Notes under the pieces: model-generated | The model's database searches: none | What the model saw: the letters and a program-made list of their open reading frames with translations, nothing else | What the model was told of the DNA's origin: nothing | Position numbers and translations under genes: made by a program | Assembly: GCF_022682495.2 (NCBI RefSeq) | Contig: NC_071392.1 | Coordinates: forward strand, 51,733,459-51,797,458 | DNA from: Desmodus rotundus | Taxonomy: Eukaryota; Chordata; Mammalia; Chiroptera; Phyllostomidae | Direction: 5' to 3' | Length of the DNA: 64,000 nt | In this document: positions 36,675 to 47,646 of the stretch, in pieces | Layout of the letters: every line of letters begins with the position of its first letter | Numbering within the stretch: position 1 is the first letter of the stretch

Positions 36675-37385
36675 CCAGATTTTTAACAACATTTTCTAAT
36701 TACAAAAGTAATGCATATTCATGATAAAGAATTGGAAAAATACACATGAAAATAAAATTCAAAAGCCAGTTATGATTTTTTTCATCCAGATCATTGTTGG
36801 ATATACTTCTGTTCTTTCCCTCTCTCAGTCTCACTCCTCCCTCTTTTTTTTATTTAAAGCAGTGATTTTCAACCTTTTTCATCTTATGGTACACATAAAC
36901 TAATTACTAAAATTCTGTGGCACACTAAAAAATATATTTTTTGCCAATCTGACAAAAAGTAGATATAATTTTGATTCTTCCATATTAGACAGCTATTGAT
37001 GTGTTTGCTGTTGTCATTTTTTAATTTTACAATCTAAGGGAAAAGAGGGCAATGTCCCTGATTAAATAATCAGGTATTTCGTGTTTTAAAAATTCTTGTG
37101 GCACACCAGTTGAAAATCACTGATTTAAAGTGTTTTCAAAGAAAAGTCATTATCTTCAAGTCTTGTCATCTGCTTTCTTCACTTATTCACAACTCAAGAT
37201 CATTTTCCAATAACATTATAAAGTGTTGTTCAAAATGTGATTTCATGGTGCACATTAAAATCGCATTCTATGAATATACCATAATTTGTATAATTCATTA
37301 TTTTAAGGTATACTTTAAGTATATTTAATTAATATCCCTGCACATAATTTTGGCTTTAATTATCTGCCAAAGGTAGTGAAAAGTA
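36675..37385 (-). mobile_element. L1M 3' fragment split by the hAT MITE
   Basis: 36675-36851 ('attacaaaagtaatgcatat') and 37131-37385 ('gaatataccataatttgta', 'aatatccctgcacat') fit a minus-strand L1M 3' region, interrupted by the hAT element. Diverged. Confidence 0.6.
36860..37122. mobile_element. Non-autonomous hAT transposon (MITE)
   Basis: 263 bp with 14-bp perfect terminal inverted repeats CAGTGATTTTCAAC at both ends and an exact 8-bp target duplication ATTTAAAG at 36852-36859 and 37123-37130. The 8-bp duplication and CAGTG end define the hAT superfamily. Internal sequence has no transposase. It is inserted in a minus-strand L1M fragment, so it is younger than that fragment. Confidence 0.93.
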
Positions 37386-37412
37386 GTATCATTGGAGAAA
37401 TTAATGAAGACC

Positions 37413-37962
37413 TGTGGGGAACCGTTCCAAATGTGGGAAATGTGGCTCAGCCCCCAATCGGAAAAGCCAGTGGGGAGCGAGGTTGGTGGGCAGGACCCAC
37501 GGCCATGGATAGGTTCTCCAGTGGGGAATCAGGCCTGCATTGTACCTAGACTGCTATGATACTTGCTCTTGCTAAAACTCCCTCACCCTGAATTGAGGCA
37601 GCAAATGTTTACTGAGTATCTTCATCTTCCTAAAGTCTGTGCTAAACCACCCAAGTATGGAGTGTGAGCGGCTTCCCCCTTGAGCTATAACATCCTTCTC
37701 TTTGAAGTAATTAGCAGTGTTCTGTCCTTTGTCCTCCATAAAAGGTAATCACCTGTGGTGAACCTGTGCATAGTAAATGAGGATGGCCCTTGATGTAGTG
37801 TGCCCAGAAAAACAATAAAAGCCTGTCCAGGCGGAGGTCAAAGGCCCTCTCTCGAACTTGGAGAGCGGCCACGCAGCCCCTTTTTCTCCACAGGATTTCT
37901 GTAGTCCGTGTGTATGTGTATATTGCAACCACAACACATCCTGCTGGCTGGGATCTGCGTCA
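37413..37962 (+). mobile_element. Solo LTR, class II (betaretrovirus-like) endogenous retrovirus
   Basis: A 550-bp unit beginning TGTGGGGAAC and ending TGCGTCA, flanked by a 6-bp target duplication AAGACC at 37407-37412 and 37963-37968. A 6-bp duplication and a TGTGGGG start are usual for class II elements. It contains a TATA-like cataaaagg near 37737 and a polyadenylation signal AATAAA at 37814-37819, giving a U3-R-U5 order on the plus strand. No gag, pol or env sequence is next to it, so the provirus was probably lost by recombination between its LTRs. Plus and minus open frames within it are not genes. Confidence 0.85.
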
Positions 37963-37968
37963 AAGACC

Positions 37969-39224
37969 AACTAAATGAGAAAAGTCCAAGACTATTTACA
38001 CAAAAACTGCTCTAGCAAGGAAGTCAGCCACTATTGCTTGCATTTTGGCAAGAGATACTAAGGTGGACAGGGGTGGGAAAGTGTTATAGTGAAAAAAGGG
38101 AAAGTTTCAGGTGTGATGTTTTGGAAGCTATTCACATGGGGAAAATGTAGGTGGGCTACTTAGAAGGGGCATCCTGTGTGATTGGTTAGGGGTGCATATT
38201 TTGCTTTCTCAGGTTGGCTCAAAGTTGGAAGTGGAGATAAAAATTATGGAGCTCTTCATTATCTAAATCAAAACCTAGCTACTTTAGGGGGACTGTTACA
38301 GTTTGTTTTGTTTGTTTGATTGATTATTTTTTAGCTTCTTGGAGTTGTACTAGAGATAGCAGTCTAGCTTCCTACAAGTCTGTTTTATAGCAGGCTGGCT
38401 TCTGGGCTGCTTGTTTTAGTCTAAGGGTTTGGTTTCCTCAGCAAGTTGTGGCAGATTGTTGGTCAGAGTATGGTTTTTATATATAGTCTGATCATTGTCT
38501 GTTTATATTTTCCAACCCTCACAATTTATATTCCCAAAATTTATATGATCTATAGCCTTCTAGGTATTATCATTTTCTTTAAAAATTTATCAATTTATTT
38601 GGTGGGAAAATAATACTTTACTTTTTTAATGTGTAGTTATTTGAATTTAGGTAAGGTGTTATTTTTTATAAATTTGCTCACCATTTTCAATTCTTTCCTG
38701 TAGTTTCTACTCTGTTCTTTACTCATTTTCTGTTGGTAAATTGATCTTTTCCTTATTGACTTAAAAAAGGAATCTCCAGCAGACAGCTGGTTATTTAGTT
38801 TTGAAGCTAAGAGAAGTCTGTTGCTGGAGATAAATATTATGAGATCTTCAGCATGCAATTGATATTTGAGGTACAAAGGGACTAACCAATAAATGTAAAA
38901 TGAAACCTAAAATATAACCTTTAGGAATATATAAATTTGAAGGCACATTGAAGAGGATGGGATTTAGACTGATTTCAAGAAAATATATAAAAGTCCTAAA
39001 TGACATATTTTCCCAATTAATTAAAGTTTTCCTGAAAATAGGGAAATGCTATGACTCTTTAATTTTAGCAGAGATATTTCTTGATTCCAGGTAGGTCACA
39101 TATTTATATTTTTTCTTAAATCTTTGATTTTGCTGTTGCACAGCTACGAACAAATATTAAGACAAAAAACATTTAAAATAATAAATAAATACTAACAAAA
39201 GAATCCAAAAAAACTATCAGACTT
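37969..39224. other. Intergenic, unidentified repeat-like sequence
   Basis: 37970-38530 directly abuts the solo LTR's duplication and has an LTR-like feel ('gtgtgattggttaggggtgc', 'ctttctcaggttggctcaaa') but I cannot name a family. The remainder is AT-rich. Confidence 0.3.
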
Positions 39225-39330
39225 ACTTTGACAGCTCCTTATTTTTAAACATGTACCCAGCACCAAGCACAGTATCTGGCATGTAATGGAGCTTAATAAT
39301 TATTTGTTGATTGAATCAAATGATTAATTA
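39225..39330 (+). repeat. L2 LINE 3' end fragment
   Basis: 'acccagcaccaagcacagta', 'tctggcatgtaatggagctt' and 'aataattatttgttgattga' match the L2 terminal region. Confidence 0.65.
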
Positions 39331-39778
39331 GTTGATTAAATTAACATATCTCCTTATTGTGATGTGTTCCCAAGAAATAGACTTTCTTGGTGTCATGCCA
39401 CCATCTCTTCTATGAGCAAACAAGGAAACATTGAAGGTTTAAAACAGAGCAGGTGATGACACAATGAAGGTGGTGTTTGGGATATTTACATCAGCAGTTG
39501 TGTGAGGGTTCAAAGATGGGTGTTATCAAATCCATGGGAAAGTTCAAAAATGACTTCATGGAGGAAGTAGCACATCAAGGGGTGCTTAAAGGATAAGTAA
39601 TAAGGTCTCAAAGGATGGGTAAGAGGCTCATGTTAGAAAGAGGAAAAGGAAAAAAAACTATGTAAAGGAAACAGTATGAGAAGAGACATCAAGATGTGAA
39701 ATAGAATCCAAAGAGTCAGATATAGGATTAATTAGGGAGGATGGTGTTAGAGTCAGTCAATGTCAAACACACATTTGT

Positions 39779-41527
39779 GGGTTTCTGGCCAAGATGGAAG
39801 CATAGGTAGAAACGCTTCCCTTCCTTGCACAACCAAAATAAGGATAACAACCAATTTAAGAACAACAACCAGAACTGTCAGAAAAATCAAATTGCATGGA
39901 ACACCAACAGCCAAGGAGTTAAAGAAACATTCATCTAGACTGATAGGAGGGATGGAGAGGACACACAGCAAGGGGGCAAATAGAGGACTGGGCAGGTGAG
40001 GTGGAGCTGGTTGACCAGGAAACTAAAGACTCAAAAACTCTAGCTGTAAAATACTGTGAGGGTTGTGAAAGCATGAGAAACTCCCAGTCTCACAGGAGAG
40101 TTTGTTGGAAAGTGTGGCTAAAGTGGAGCCATCAAGTGGCATTGTTCCCTCTCTGACCCCTCCCCAACAGACAGTGCCACAATGCAGCAAAGAGGATTGC
40201 CCCACCCTGGAGAACACTTAAGGCTCTGCTCCCTTCCAACTTAACAAGTACACCAAGACGAAGAAATATGGCCCAAGTGAAAGAACAGATCAAAACTCCA
40301 GAAAAAGAGCTATGCGATGAGGAGATAGACAACCTATCTGATGCAGAGTTCAAAACACTGGTAATCAGGATGCTCACAGAAATGACTGAGTATGGACACA
40401 AAATAGAGGAAGAAGTGAAGGCTATGCAAAGTGAAATAAATAAAAATATACAGGGAACCAAGAGTGAAGGAAGGGAAACTGGAACTCAAATCAACGATTT
40501 GGAACAGAAGGAAGAAATAAACATTCAACCAGAACAGAATGAAGAAACAAGAATTCAAAAAATGAGGAGAGGCATAGGAACCTCTGGACAACTTTAAATG
40601 CTCCAACATCCGAATCACAGGGGTGCCAGAAGGAGAAGAGCAAGAGGAAGAAAGTGAAAACTTATTTGAACAAATAATGAAGGAAAACTTCCTCAATCTG
40701 GTGAAGGAAACAGACTTCCAGGAAGACCAGAAAGCCCAGAGAGTCACAAAGAAATTGGACCTTTTTCTAGGAGGATAGGAGGAACACACCAAGGCACATC
40801 ATCATTAAGTTACCCAAGATTAAAGATAAGAAAAGCATCTTAAAAGCAGCAAAAGGAAATGAGAGAGTTATCTACAAAGGAGTTCTCATAAAACTATCAG
40901 CTGATTTCTCAAAAGAAACCTTTCAGGCAAGAAGGAGCTGGAAAGAAGTATTTGAAGTCATGAAAGGCAAGGACCTACATCCAAGATTACTCTATACAGC
41001 AAAGCTATCATTTAGAATGGAATGGATGGGTAAGATAAAATGCCCTTCCCAGATAAGGTCAAGTTTAAGGAGTTCACCATCACCAAGCCCTTATTATATG
41101 AAATATTAAAGGGACTTAGAAGTAGAAGATCAAAACCTATGAACAATAAAATGACAACAAACTCATGACTATCAACAACTGAACCTAAAAAACAAAAACT
41201 AAGCAAACAACTAGATCAGGAACAGAATCACAGAAATGGAGATCACATGGAGGTTTATCAGTGGGGAGGGGGAGGGGGAGAATGAGAAGGGGAAAGCTAC
41301 AGGGAATAAGAAGCACAAATGGTAGGTATAAAATAGACAGGGGTAGTTTAAGAATAGTATAGGAAACAGAGAAGCCAAAGAATGTATATGTATGACCCAT
41401 GGACATGAACTAAGATGGGGGAGAATGCTGGAGGGTAGAGGGGTACAGGGCAGAGGGGGGATAAAGGGGAGGAAAAAATGGGACAACTGTAATAGCATAA
41501 TCATAATAAAATATACTTAAAAATAAA
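39779..41527 (+). mobile_element. HAL1-like (half-L1) retrotransposon, copy 3
   Basis: Bounded by a 14-bp target duplication with one mismatch (AAACACACATTTGT at 39765-39778, AAACATACATTTGT at 41528-41541). Order: 'ggccaagatggaagcatagg' start, 5'UTR of about 490 bp, ORF1 from 40268, and a 3'UTR of about 400 bp with several GGGG runs and the terminal motif ACAACTGTAATAGCATAATC at 41483-41502, then AATAAAATA and an A-rich tail. No ORF2. It lies in the intergenic region upstream of VPS41. Confidence 0.88.
40268..41120 (+). pseudogene. HAL1/L1 ORF1 remnant, copy 3
   Basis: Starts MAQVKEQIKTPEKELCDEE and is open for 109 codons to 40597, through the coiled-coil region (LSDAEFKTLVIRMLTEMTEY). A frameshift near 40555-40590 moves the rest out of frame: GVPEGEEQEEES, ENFLNLVKETDF, TPRHIIIKLPKIKDKKSILKAAKG and HPRLLYTAKLSF follow in other frames. 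The usual MLKGL end reads EILKGLR and the family stop is lost, so the 3' limit is approximate. A 152-codon minus-strand frame (40334-40792) is an antisense shadow. Confidence 0.78.
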
Positions 41528-42259
41528 AAACATACATTTGTACATAATTCCACAGGTAGTTGTGGCAGAGATGCCTATTTTCTGCCTAGTGTCCATTTAT
41601 CTCCACTTCTTTAATGAAAGCACTCCTATAATATTGGGGGCAGCAATTCCCTTAGGTAAAAGACTACATGTCCTGCCCTCCAAAACACATTTAGGTATGT
41701 CTATGTGTTTAAAGTCCAGTCAATGATATATAAGTGGAAGTGATGTGTACCTTCCCGGAAAGACTCCTAAAGGGGTACAGACAGCTGGGGATAACCTTTT
41801 TACCCTTTCAGCTATCAGATTCTCAGGAAACCATCTAGTCTATGAGGTAACTTTAAGGATGGGAACCAAATGCTAAGGATGAAACAGAAATATATAGAAG
41901 GAGCTGGGTTCCTGATGACTTTTGGGAGCTACCATGCCCACCTAAACTACACGCCTCCAGATGGATTTTGAATGAAAGAATAGATCCTTGTGCCAGTATG
42001 GGCTGTCTATCATGTGGAGCCAGGCTGAATCATAGCTGGTACGGTGGTGGAGACATACTGAGGATTTGGGGAACTAGAAATGACCTGGCCATAAAGACAT
42101 CACCTATTGCACATGAGTGAGTGATCATTTTCTTATTTGTACACATGAGAATAGAAAAAGGAGATGGGAAAGATCACACAGGCATGTGTGTGAGAACAAA
42201 ATGTTATATTAGAAACTTTTTGGATCTTGGGACATAGGGCTAGTACAATGTCCCTGGGG

Positions 42260-42385
42260 TACAAATTTGTCTTTCCTCTTTGCAGTTTATTATGATGTCA
42301 AATGGGCTGACAGTACCTGCCTCCCAGAGTTGTTGTGAAAAATAAATGAGAAAATGTATGCAAAGCTCTGAGCAGGATGTGGGGT
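42260..42385 (+). repeat. MIR SINE
   Basis: 'tcaaatgggctgacagtacc', 'tgcctcccagagttgttgtg', 'aaataaatgagaaaatgtat' and 'gcaaagctctgagcaggat' follow the MIR core. Confidence 0.85.
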
Positions 42386-42470
42386 CATAAATGTCTTTTT
42401 TTTTTTTTAAGTTTTTGGCATTATTTATTTGACAGTGCTTCCTGTGTAATTTTTTTTTTAATTTTTTTTT

Positions 42471-43288
42471 TATTGTTATGCAATTACAGTTGTATGCCTT
42501 TTCTCCCCATGCCTCTACCCCACCCCAGGTGAACCCACCTCCCTCCCCCCTCTCCACCCTCCCCCTTGGTTTTGTCCATGTGTCCTTTATAGTAGTTCCT
42601 GTAATACCCTCTTCCCACTATCCCCGCCCCCACCCCCCACCCCCGCCCTGGCTATTGTTAGATTGTTCTTAACTTCAATGTCTCTGGTTATATTTTGTTT
42701 GCTTTTTTCTTCTATTGCTTATGTTCCAGTTAAAGGTGAGATCATATGGTACTTGTCCCTCACTTCCTGGCTTATTTCACTTAGCATAATGCTCTCCAGT
42801 TTCATCCATGCTGTTGCAAAGGGTATAAGCTCCTTCTTTCTCTCTGCTGCGTAGAATTCCATTGTGTAAGTGTAAAATAGTTTTTGTATCCACTCGTTTG
42901 CTGATGGGCACTTCGGTTGCTTCCAGTACTTGGCTATTGTAAATTGTGCTGCTATGAACATTGGGGTGCACAGATTCTTTTGGATTGGTGTTTCAGTGTT
43001 CTTAGGGTATAATCCCAGCAGCGGAATTACTGGGTCAAAGGGCAGTTCCATTTTTAGTTTTCTGAGGAAATTCCATATTGTTTTCCACAGTGGCCTCACC
43101 AGTCTGCATTCCCACCAACAGTGCACAAGGGTTCCCTTTTCTCCACATCCTCTCCAACATTTGTTTGTGGATTTGTTTATGTTGGCCATTCTGACTGGTG
43201 TGAGATGATACCTCATTGTGGTTTTAATTTGCATCTCTCTGATGGCTAGTGATGCTGAGCATCTTTTCATATGTCTCTGGGCCCTCTG
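42471..43288 (-). mobile_element. Young 5'-truncated L1 (ORF2 C-terminus and 3'UTR)
   Basis: The minus strand holds the C-terminal end of L1 ORF2, open for 191 codons between 43294 and 42719: [75 protein letters not shown] and so on, ending [12 protein letters not shown]-rich 3'UTR follows (C-rich on the plus strand, about 42520-42655), then the terminal motif ACAACTGTAATTGCATAACA at 42474-42493 and a poly(A) tail (poly-T at about 42451-42470). The long open frame marks it as young. ORF1, endonuclease and reverse transcriptase are missing through 5' truncation. Confidence 0.9.
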
Positions 43289-43539
43289 GATCAATTAAGA
43301 CTACAAAAGTCAGAAAAAAGACAAAAATAGAAACAAAGAACATGGGCAACAAATACAAAGTAGTAACGAATATGGTAAATATTAATCTAACTATGTCAAT
43401 AATTACTTTGAATGTCAATGGCACCAAATAAAAGCACCAAATAAAAGACAAAGATTGTCAAATTAGATAAAAGAAAACAACCCAACTACGTATTGAGTAT
43501 AAGAAATCTATGTTAAATATAAAGGCATTTACATTCTCT

Positions 43540-43625
43540 CTCTATATATATATTTACTATATATACATATATATTTATATACATATATACACATATATAC
43601 ATACACACATATATGTGTGTGTGTG

Positions 43626-43664
<39 letters not shown>

Positions 43665-43665
43665 A
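43540..43665 (+). repeat. AT-rich alternating tract followed by (ATCT)n microsatellite
   Basis: 43540-43610 alternates TA and CA steps, 43613-43626 is (TG)n, and 43627-43665 is about ten ATCT units with no interruption. It interrupts the L1M element near its ORF2 start. Confidence 0.95.
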
Positions 43666-43715
43666 GTAAATGTGAGGAGAAAAATATAACATGCTAATAC
43701 TAATCAAAAGCATGA

Positions 43716-43978
43716 GTAGCCCTGGCTGGTTGGTTCAGTTGGTTGGAGTGTCATCACAGACACCAAACGTTTGCAGGTTTGATTCCTGGTCAGGGCACAT
43801 ATCTAGGTTGTGGGTTCAATGCCTGGTCAGGGCATATATGGGAGACAACCAACTGATGTTTCTGATTCTGTCTGTCTGTTTGTCTCTCTCCCTCCCACCC
43901 TCCTCTCTTTCTAAAATCAATTTTAAAAAGTGTCCTCGGGTAAGGATTACAAAAATAAAAATAAAATTTTAAAGTAGG
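43716..43978 (+). mobile_element. Ves SINE (copy 2)
   Basis: 'agccctggctggttggttca' head, B-box-like tttgattcctgg, partial internal repetition of 'cctggtcagggcatat', 'caaccaactgatgtttctg', CT-rich region and A-rich tail. Inserted into the L1M element, whose sequence resumes at 'tcaatttcagacagagcaaa'. The duplication is short and unclear. Confidence 0.88.
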
Positions 43979-46255
43979 AATAAGTACATCAATTTCAGAC
44001 AGAGCAAACACCAAAGGAAAGTTAGGGATGAAGTGGGGCTTTACATAATGATAAATGAGTTCAATTCTCCAAGAAGACATAACAATTCTTAATATGTATG
44101 AGCCCTGATGACAAAGTGTCAAAATATGTGACGCAAAAATTGACAGAACTTCAAGGAGAAACAGGTGAACGAGCTATCATAGTTGAGACTTCAACACCTC
44201 TCTATCAAAAATGGACAGATCAAACTACCAGAAGATCAGTAAGGACATAGTTGAAGGCAACAACACCATCAGTCAATTGAATATAATGAATATCTATAGA
44301 CTATTTCATTCAACAACAGAATACGTATTTTTCTCAGTCTCACATGGAATGTTCACCAAGATAGACCACATTCTGGGACATAAAAAATACCTTAACAACT
44401 TTAAAAGAATAGAAATCAGACAAGTCTCCTCACAGGCCACAGTGGAATTGAACAGGAAATCTGTAAGTAAAAATAATTGGAAAATCCCAAGATACATGGA
44501 GATTAAATGAACAGTTCTAAAAATGCATGGGTCAAAGGAGAAACCTCAACAAAATATAAAAGTATTTTGAACTAAATGAAAATGTAACTCAACTTATCAA
44601 AATATGTAGGATGCAGTGAAAGCAGTACATAGAGGGAAATTTATAGCATTTAATGCATATATTAGAAAAGGAGAAAGATCTAAATTTAATAATCTATGTT
44701 TCCAGTTTAAGAAACTAGAAGAAGATGAGTTAATTAAATCCAAAGTAACCAGAAGAAAATAAATAATGAGAATTCAAGTAGATCAGTGAAGTTGAAAATA
44801 GAAAATAAATGGAAAAATACCAACAAAATCAAAAGCTTATTCTTTGTGAAGATCAATAGAATAGATAAACCTCTAGACAGGCTAACTAAGAAAAGGGAAG
44901 ACATAAATTACTAATATCAGGAAGAAAGATGGGACATCACTACAGATCCCATGGACATTAATAGGATAGCCCTATGCCCGTGAATTTGATAAGTTAAATG
45001 AAATGAACCAATTCTTTGAAAGACACAATCTGCTAATACTTACACAAAAAGAAATATGAGTAGGCCTAAATATATTAAATCTATACAAATTATACACATG
45101 ACCACATGGGATTTATCTCTGGTATACAAGGCTTGGTCAACATTTGAAAATCAATTAATATAATACATCATATGAACAAACTAAAAAAGACAAATCACGT
45201 GATCATAACAGTGATACAGCAACACCATTCATGATAAAAATTCTCAGTAAACTAGGAATAGAGGGAAATGTCCTAAACTTGATAAAGACCATCTACAGAA
45301 AAACTACAGCTAACATCATACTCAATGGTGAGAAACTCAAAGCTTTCCCACTAAGCCAAGTACAAGGCAAGAATGTTCACCCTCACCAGTCCTTTCAACA
45401 TCCTACTGGAAACCCTTGCTAATGAGATAAGGTAAGAAAGAGAAATAAAATATATACTGATTGGGAAGGGAAACATGAAACTGTCTTTGCTTGCAGATGA
45501 CATGATTATATAGAAAATCTGAAATAATTAACAAAAACCTCCTAGAACTAATAAGTGATTGTGGTATGGTTGCCAAATATAAGGTTAATTTACAAAAGTC
45601 AATTGTTTTCCTGTATACTATCAATGAATAAAAAGAATTTGAAATTAAAAACACAATACCATTTACATTAGGACCTCAAAAATGAAATTCTTAGTTGTAA
45701 CTCTAACAAAATATGTACAAGATCTATATGAGGAAAACTACACAACTGTGGTGAATGAAATTAAATAACAACTAAAGAAATTGGAAACTATACCATGCTC
45801 TTGAATAGGAAGACTCAATATTGTCAGAGGTCAGTTCTTCCCAACTTGATCTACAAATTCCATGCAATTCCAATCAAAATCCCAGCCATTTATTTTATGG
45901 ATATTGGCAAACTGATTCTAAATTTTATATAAGGAGGCAAAAGACCCAGAAGAGCTAACAATATTGAAGAAGAACAAAGCTATAGGATTGTTGCTATTCA
46001 ACTCCAAATATTACTATAAAGCTACAATAATCAAGACTGTGGTATTGGTGAAAGATCAGCCAATAGATCAATGGAACAGATAAGACATGATCTACAAGGA
46101 AATAACCGTTAAGCTGAATTTCATTAAAATTAAAAAACTTCAGCTCTGTGAATGACAATGTCAGAAGAATTAGAGAACATGCCACAGACTGGCAGAAAAT
46201 ATTTGCAAATGACACATCTGATAAAGGACTTACCCAAAATATACAAAGAACTCTT

Positions 46256-46335
46256 TTTTTAGTTTTCTCTCTCTTTTTGATGACTCCTTTCACCCATCCT
46301 AGCCCACCCCCTGCAACAGCTGTCAGCCAGCTATG
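46256..46335 (-). mobile_element. Short unidentified retro-insert in L1M
   Basis: Replaces nothing obvious in the L1M sequence. It begins with a T-run and is flanked by ACTCTT at 46250-46255 and 46336-46341, a short target duplication. In the minus orientation it is an 80-bp sequence ending in an A-rich tail, consistent with a heavily 5'-truncated transcript copied by L1 machinery. The source is not recognised. Confidence 0.5.
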
Positions 46336-46867
46336 ACTCTTAAGAAAACAATCTGATTAAAAATTGGGCCAACGACCTTAATAGACATCTCACTAAAAAG
46401 GATATATAGAGGGCAAATAAGCTTATGAAAAAAGATGCTACACATCAAATATAGGCAAATCCTAATTAGAACAACAGTCAGATACCACTACACACCTATA
46501 AGAATGTCCAAAATCTGAACACTGACAACACCAAATGCTGGTGAGGATGTCGAGCAATAGGAACTCTCATTGATTGCAAGTGGGAAGGCAAAATGGTATT
46601 TAGGAAGGTAGTTTGCCAGTTTTTTATAAAACTAAACATTCTTTTATGATACAATCCAGCAATCTTGCTCTTTGGTATTTACCCAAAGAAGTTTGAAATT
46701 TATGTCCAAACAAAAACCTGCACGTGGATATTTATGGCAACTGTATTCAAAATTGCTCAAATTTGGAAGCAACAAAGATGTCCTTTAATAGGTGAATGGG
46801 TAAATAAACTGTTACACATGCAGACAATGGAATAAAATTCAGCACTAAAAAGAATGAGCGGGAGAAC

Positions 46868-46878
46868 CAAGATGGCGG
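46868..46878 (+). promoter_or_regulatory. YY1-type site at HAL1 5' end
   Basis: CAAGATGGCGG starts 8 bp into the element. A YY1 site at the very 5' end is known to position transcription initiation in human L1. The other copies keep degraded forms (caagatgga, caagatggaag, caagatagagg). Confidence 0.6.
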
Positions 46879-47035
46879 CGTAGGTAGACACACTGCGCCT
46901 CCTCGCACAATCAGAACTGACAGAGAATCGAACAGCAAGGGGGACCAACACCAAGAAAATAGAAAATAACCATTCATCCAGACTAGTAGGAGGGGCGGAG
47001 ACGGGCACCAGGGTGGAGAGGACTCCCGTGGCTGT

Positions 47036-47103
47036 GGCGGGACTGAGACTGGCGGAGTGTGGGACAAATGGCGGGACTGAGACTGGCGGAGTGTGGGACA
47101 AAT
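47036..47103 (+). repeat. 34-bp tandem duplication in HAL1 copy 4 5'UTR
   Basis: Two identical 34-bp units (47036-47069 and 47070-47103), each beginning ggcgggactgagactggcgg. Exact identity indicates a recent duplication. Repeated 5'UTR units are known from L1 promoters of some mammals, but only two units are seen here. Confidence 0.9.
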
Positions 47104-47646
47104 GGCGCAGGCAGTCTGAGCACTAGCAGACCCTGCGATCCCACATTTGCACAGATAAACCCAGAGGGCCGGACTCAGAGTGGCAGAGAGCGGGGCAGGC
47201 AGAGCAGCGGGTAGCACCCCGCGGCACCACATTCGCCCACAGATAAACCGGACAAACAGCAGGGAGCGAAGCAGACCCCGTAACCCAGGGCTCCAGCTCA
47301 GGGAAATAAAGCCTCAAACCTCTGATTGAAAACGCCCGTGGGGGTTGGGGCGGCAGCAGGAGAGACTCCCAGCCTCACAGGAGAGGTCGTTGGAGAGACC
47401 CACAGGGGCCTAGAGTGTGCACAGGCCCACTTATTCGGGAACCAGCACCAGAGTGTCCCAGTTTGATTGTGGGTATCAGAGTGAAAGATTGAAATCCGGA
47501 GGACAGTGAGGCGGGCGCCATTGCTCCCACTTGGCCCCTCCCCCACGTACTGCGTCACAGCGCTGCGACCAGCATTACCCCGCCCCGGTGAACACCTAAG
47601 GCTCCGCCCCTTAAAGTAACAGGCGCGCCAAGACAAAAAAAAAAAA

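Noticed and set aside
37970..38530. Second LTR next to the solo LTR
   Set aside because: Does not match 37413-37962, lacks TG...CA ends that I could pair, and has no duplication.
40334..40792. 152-codon minus-strand frame
   Set aside because: Antisense of HAL1 copy 3 ORF1; similar antisense frames appear in the other copies.
43627..43665. Regular ATCT repetition considered as a CRISPR-like array
   Set aside because: Four-base microsatellite without spacers in a mammalian genome.
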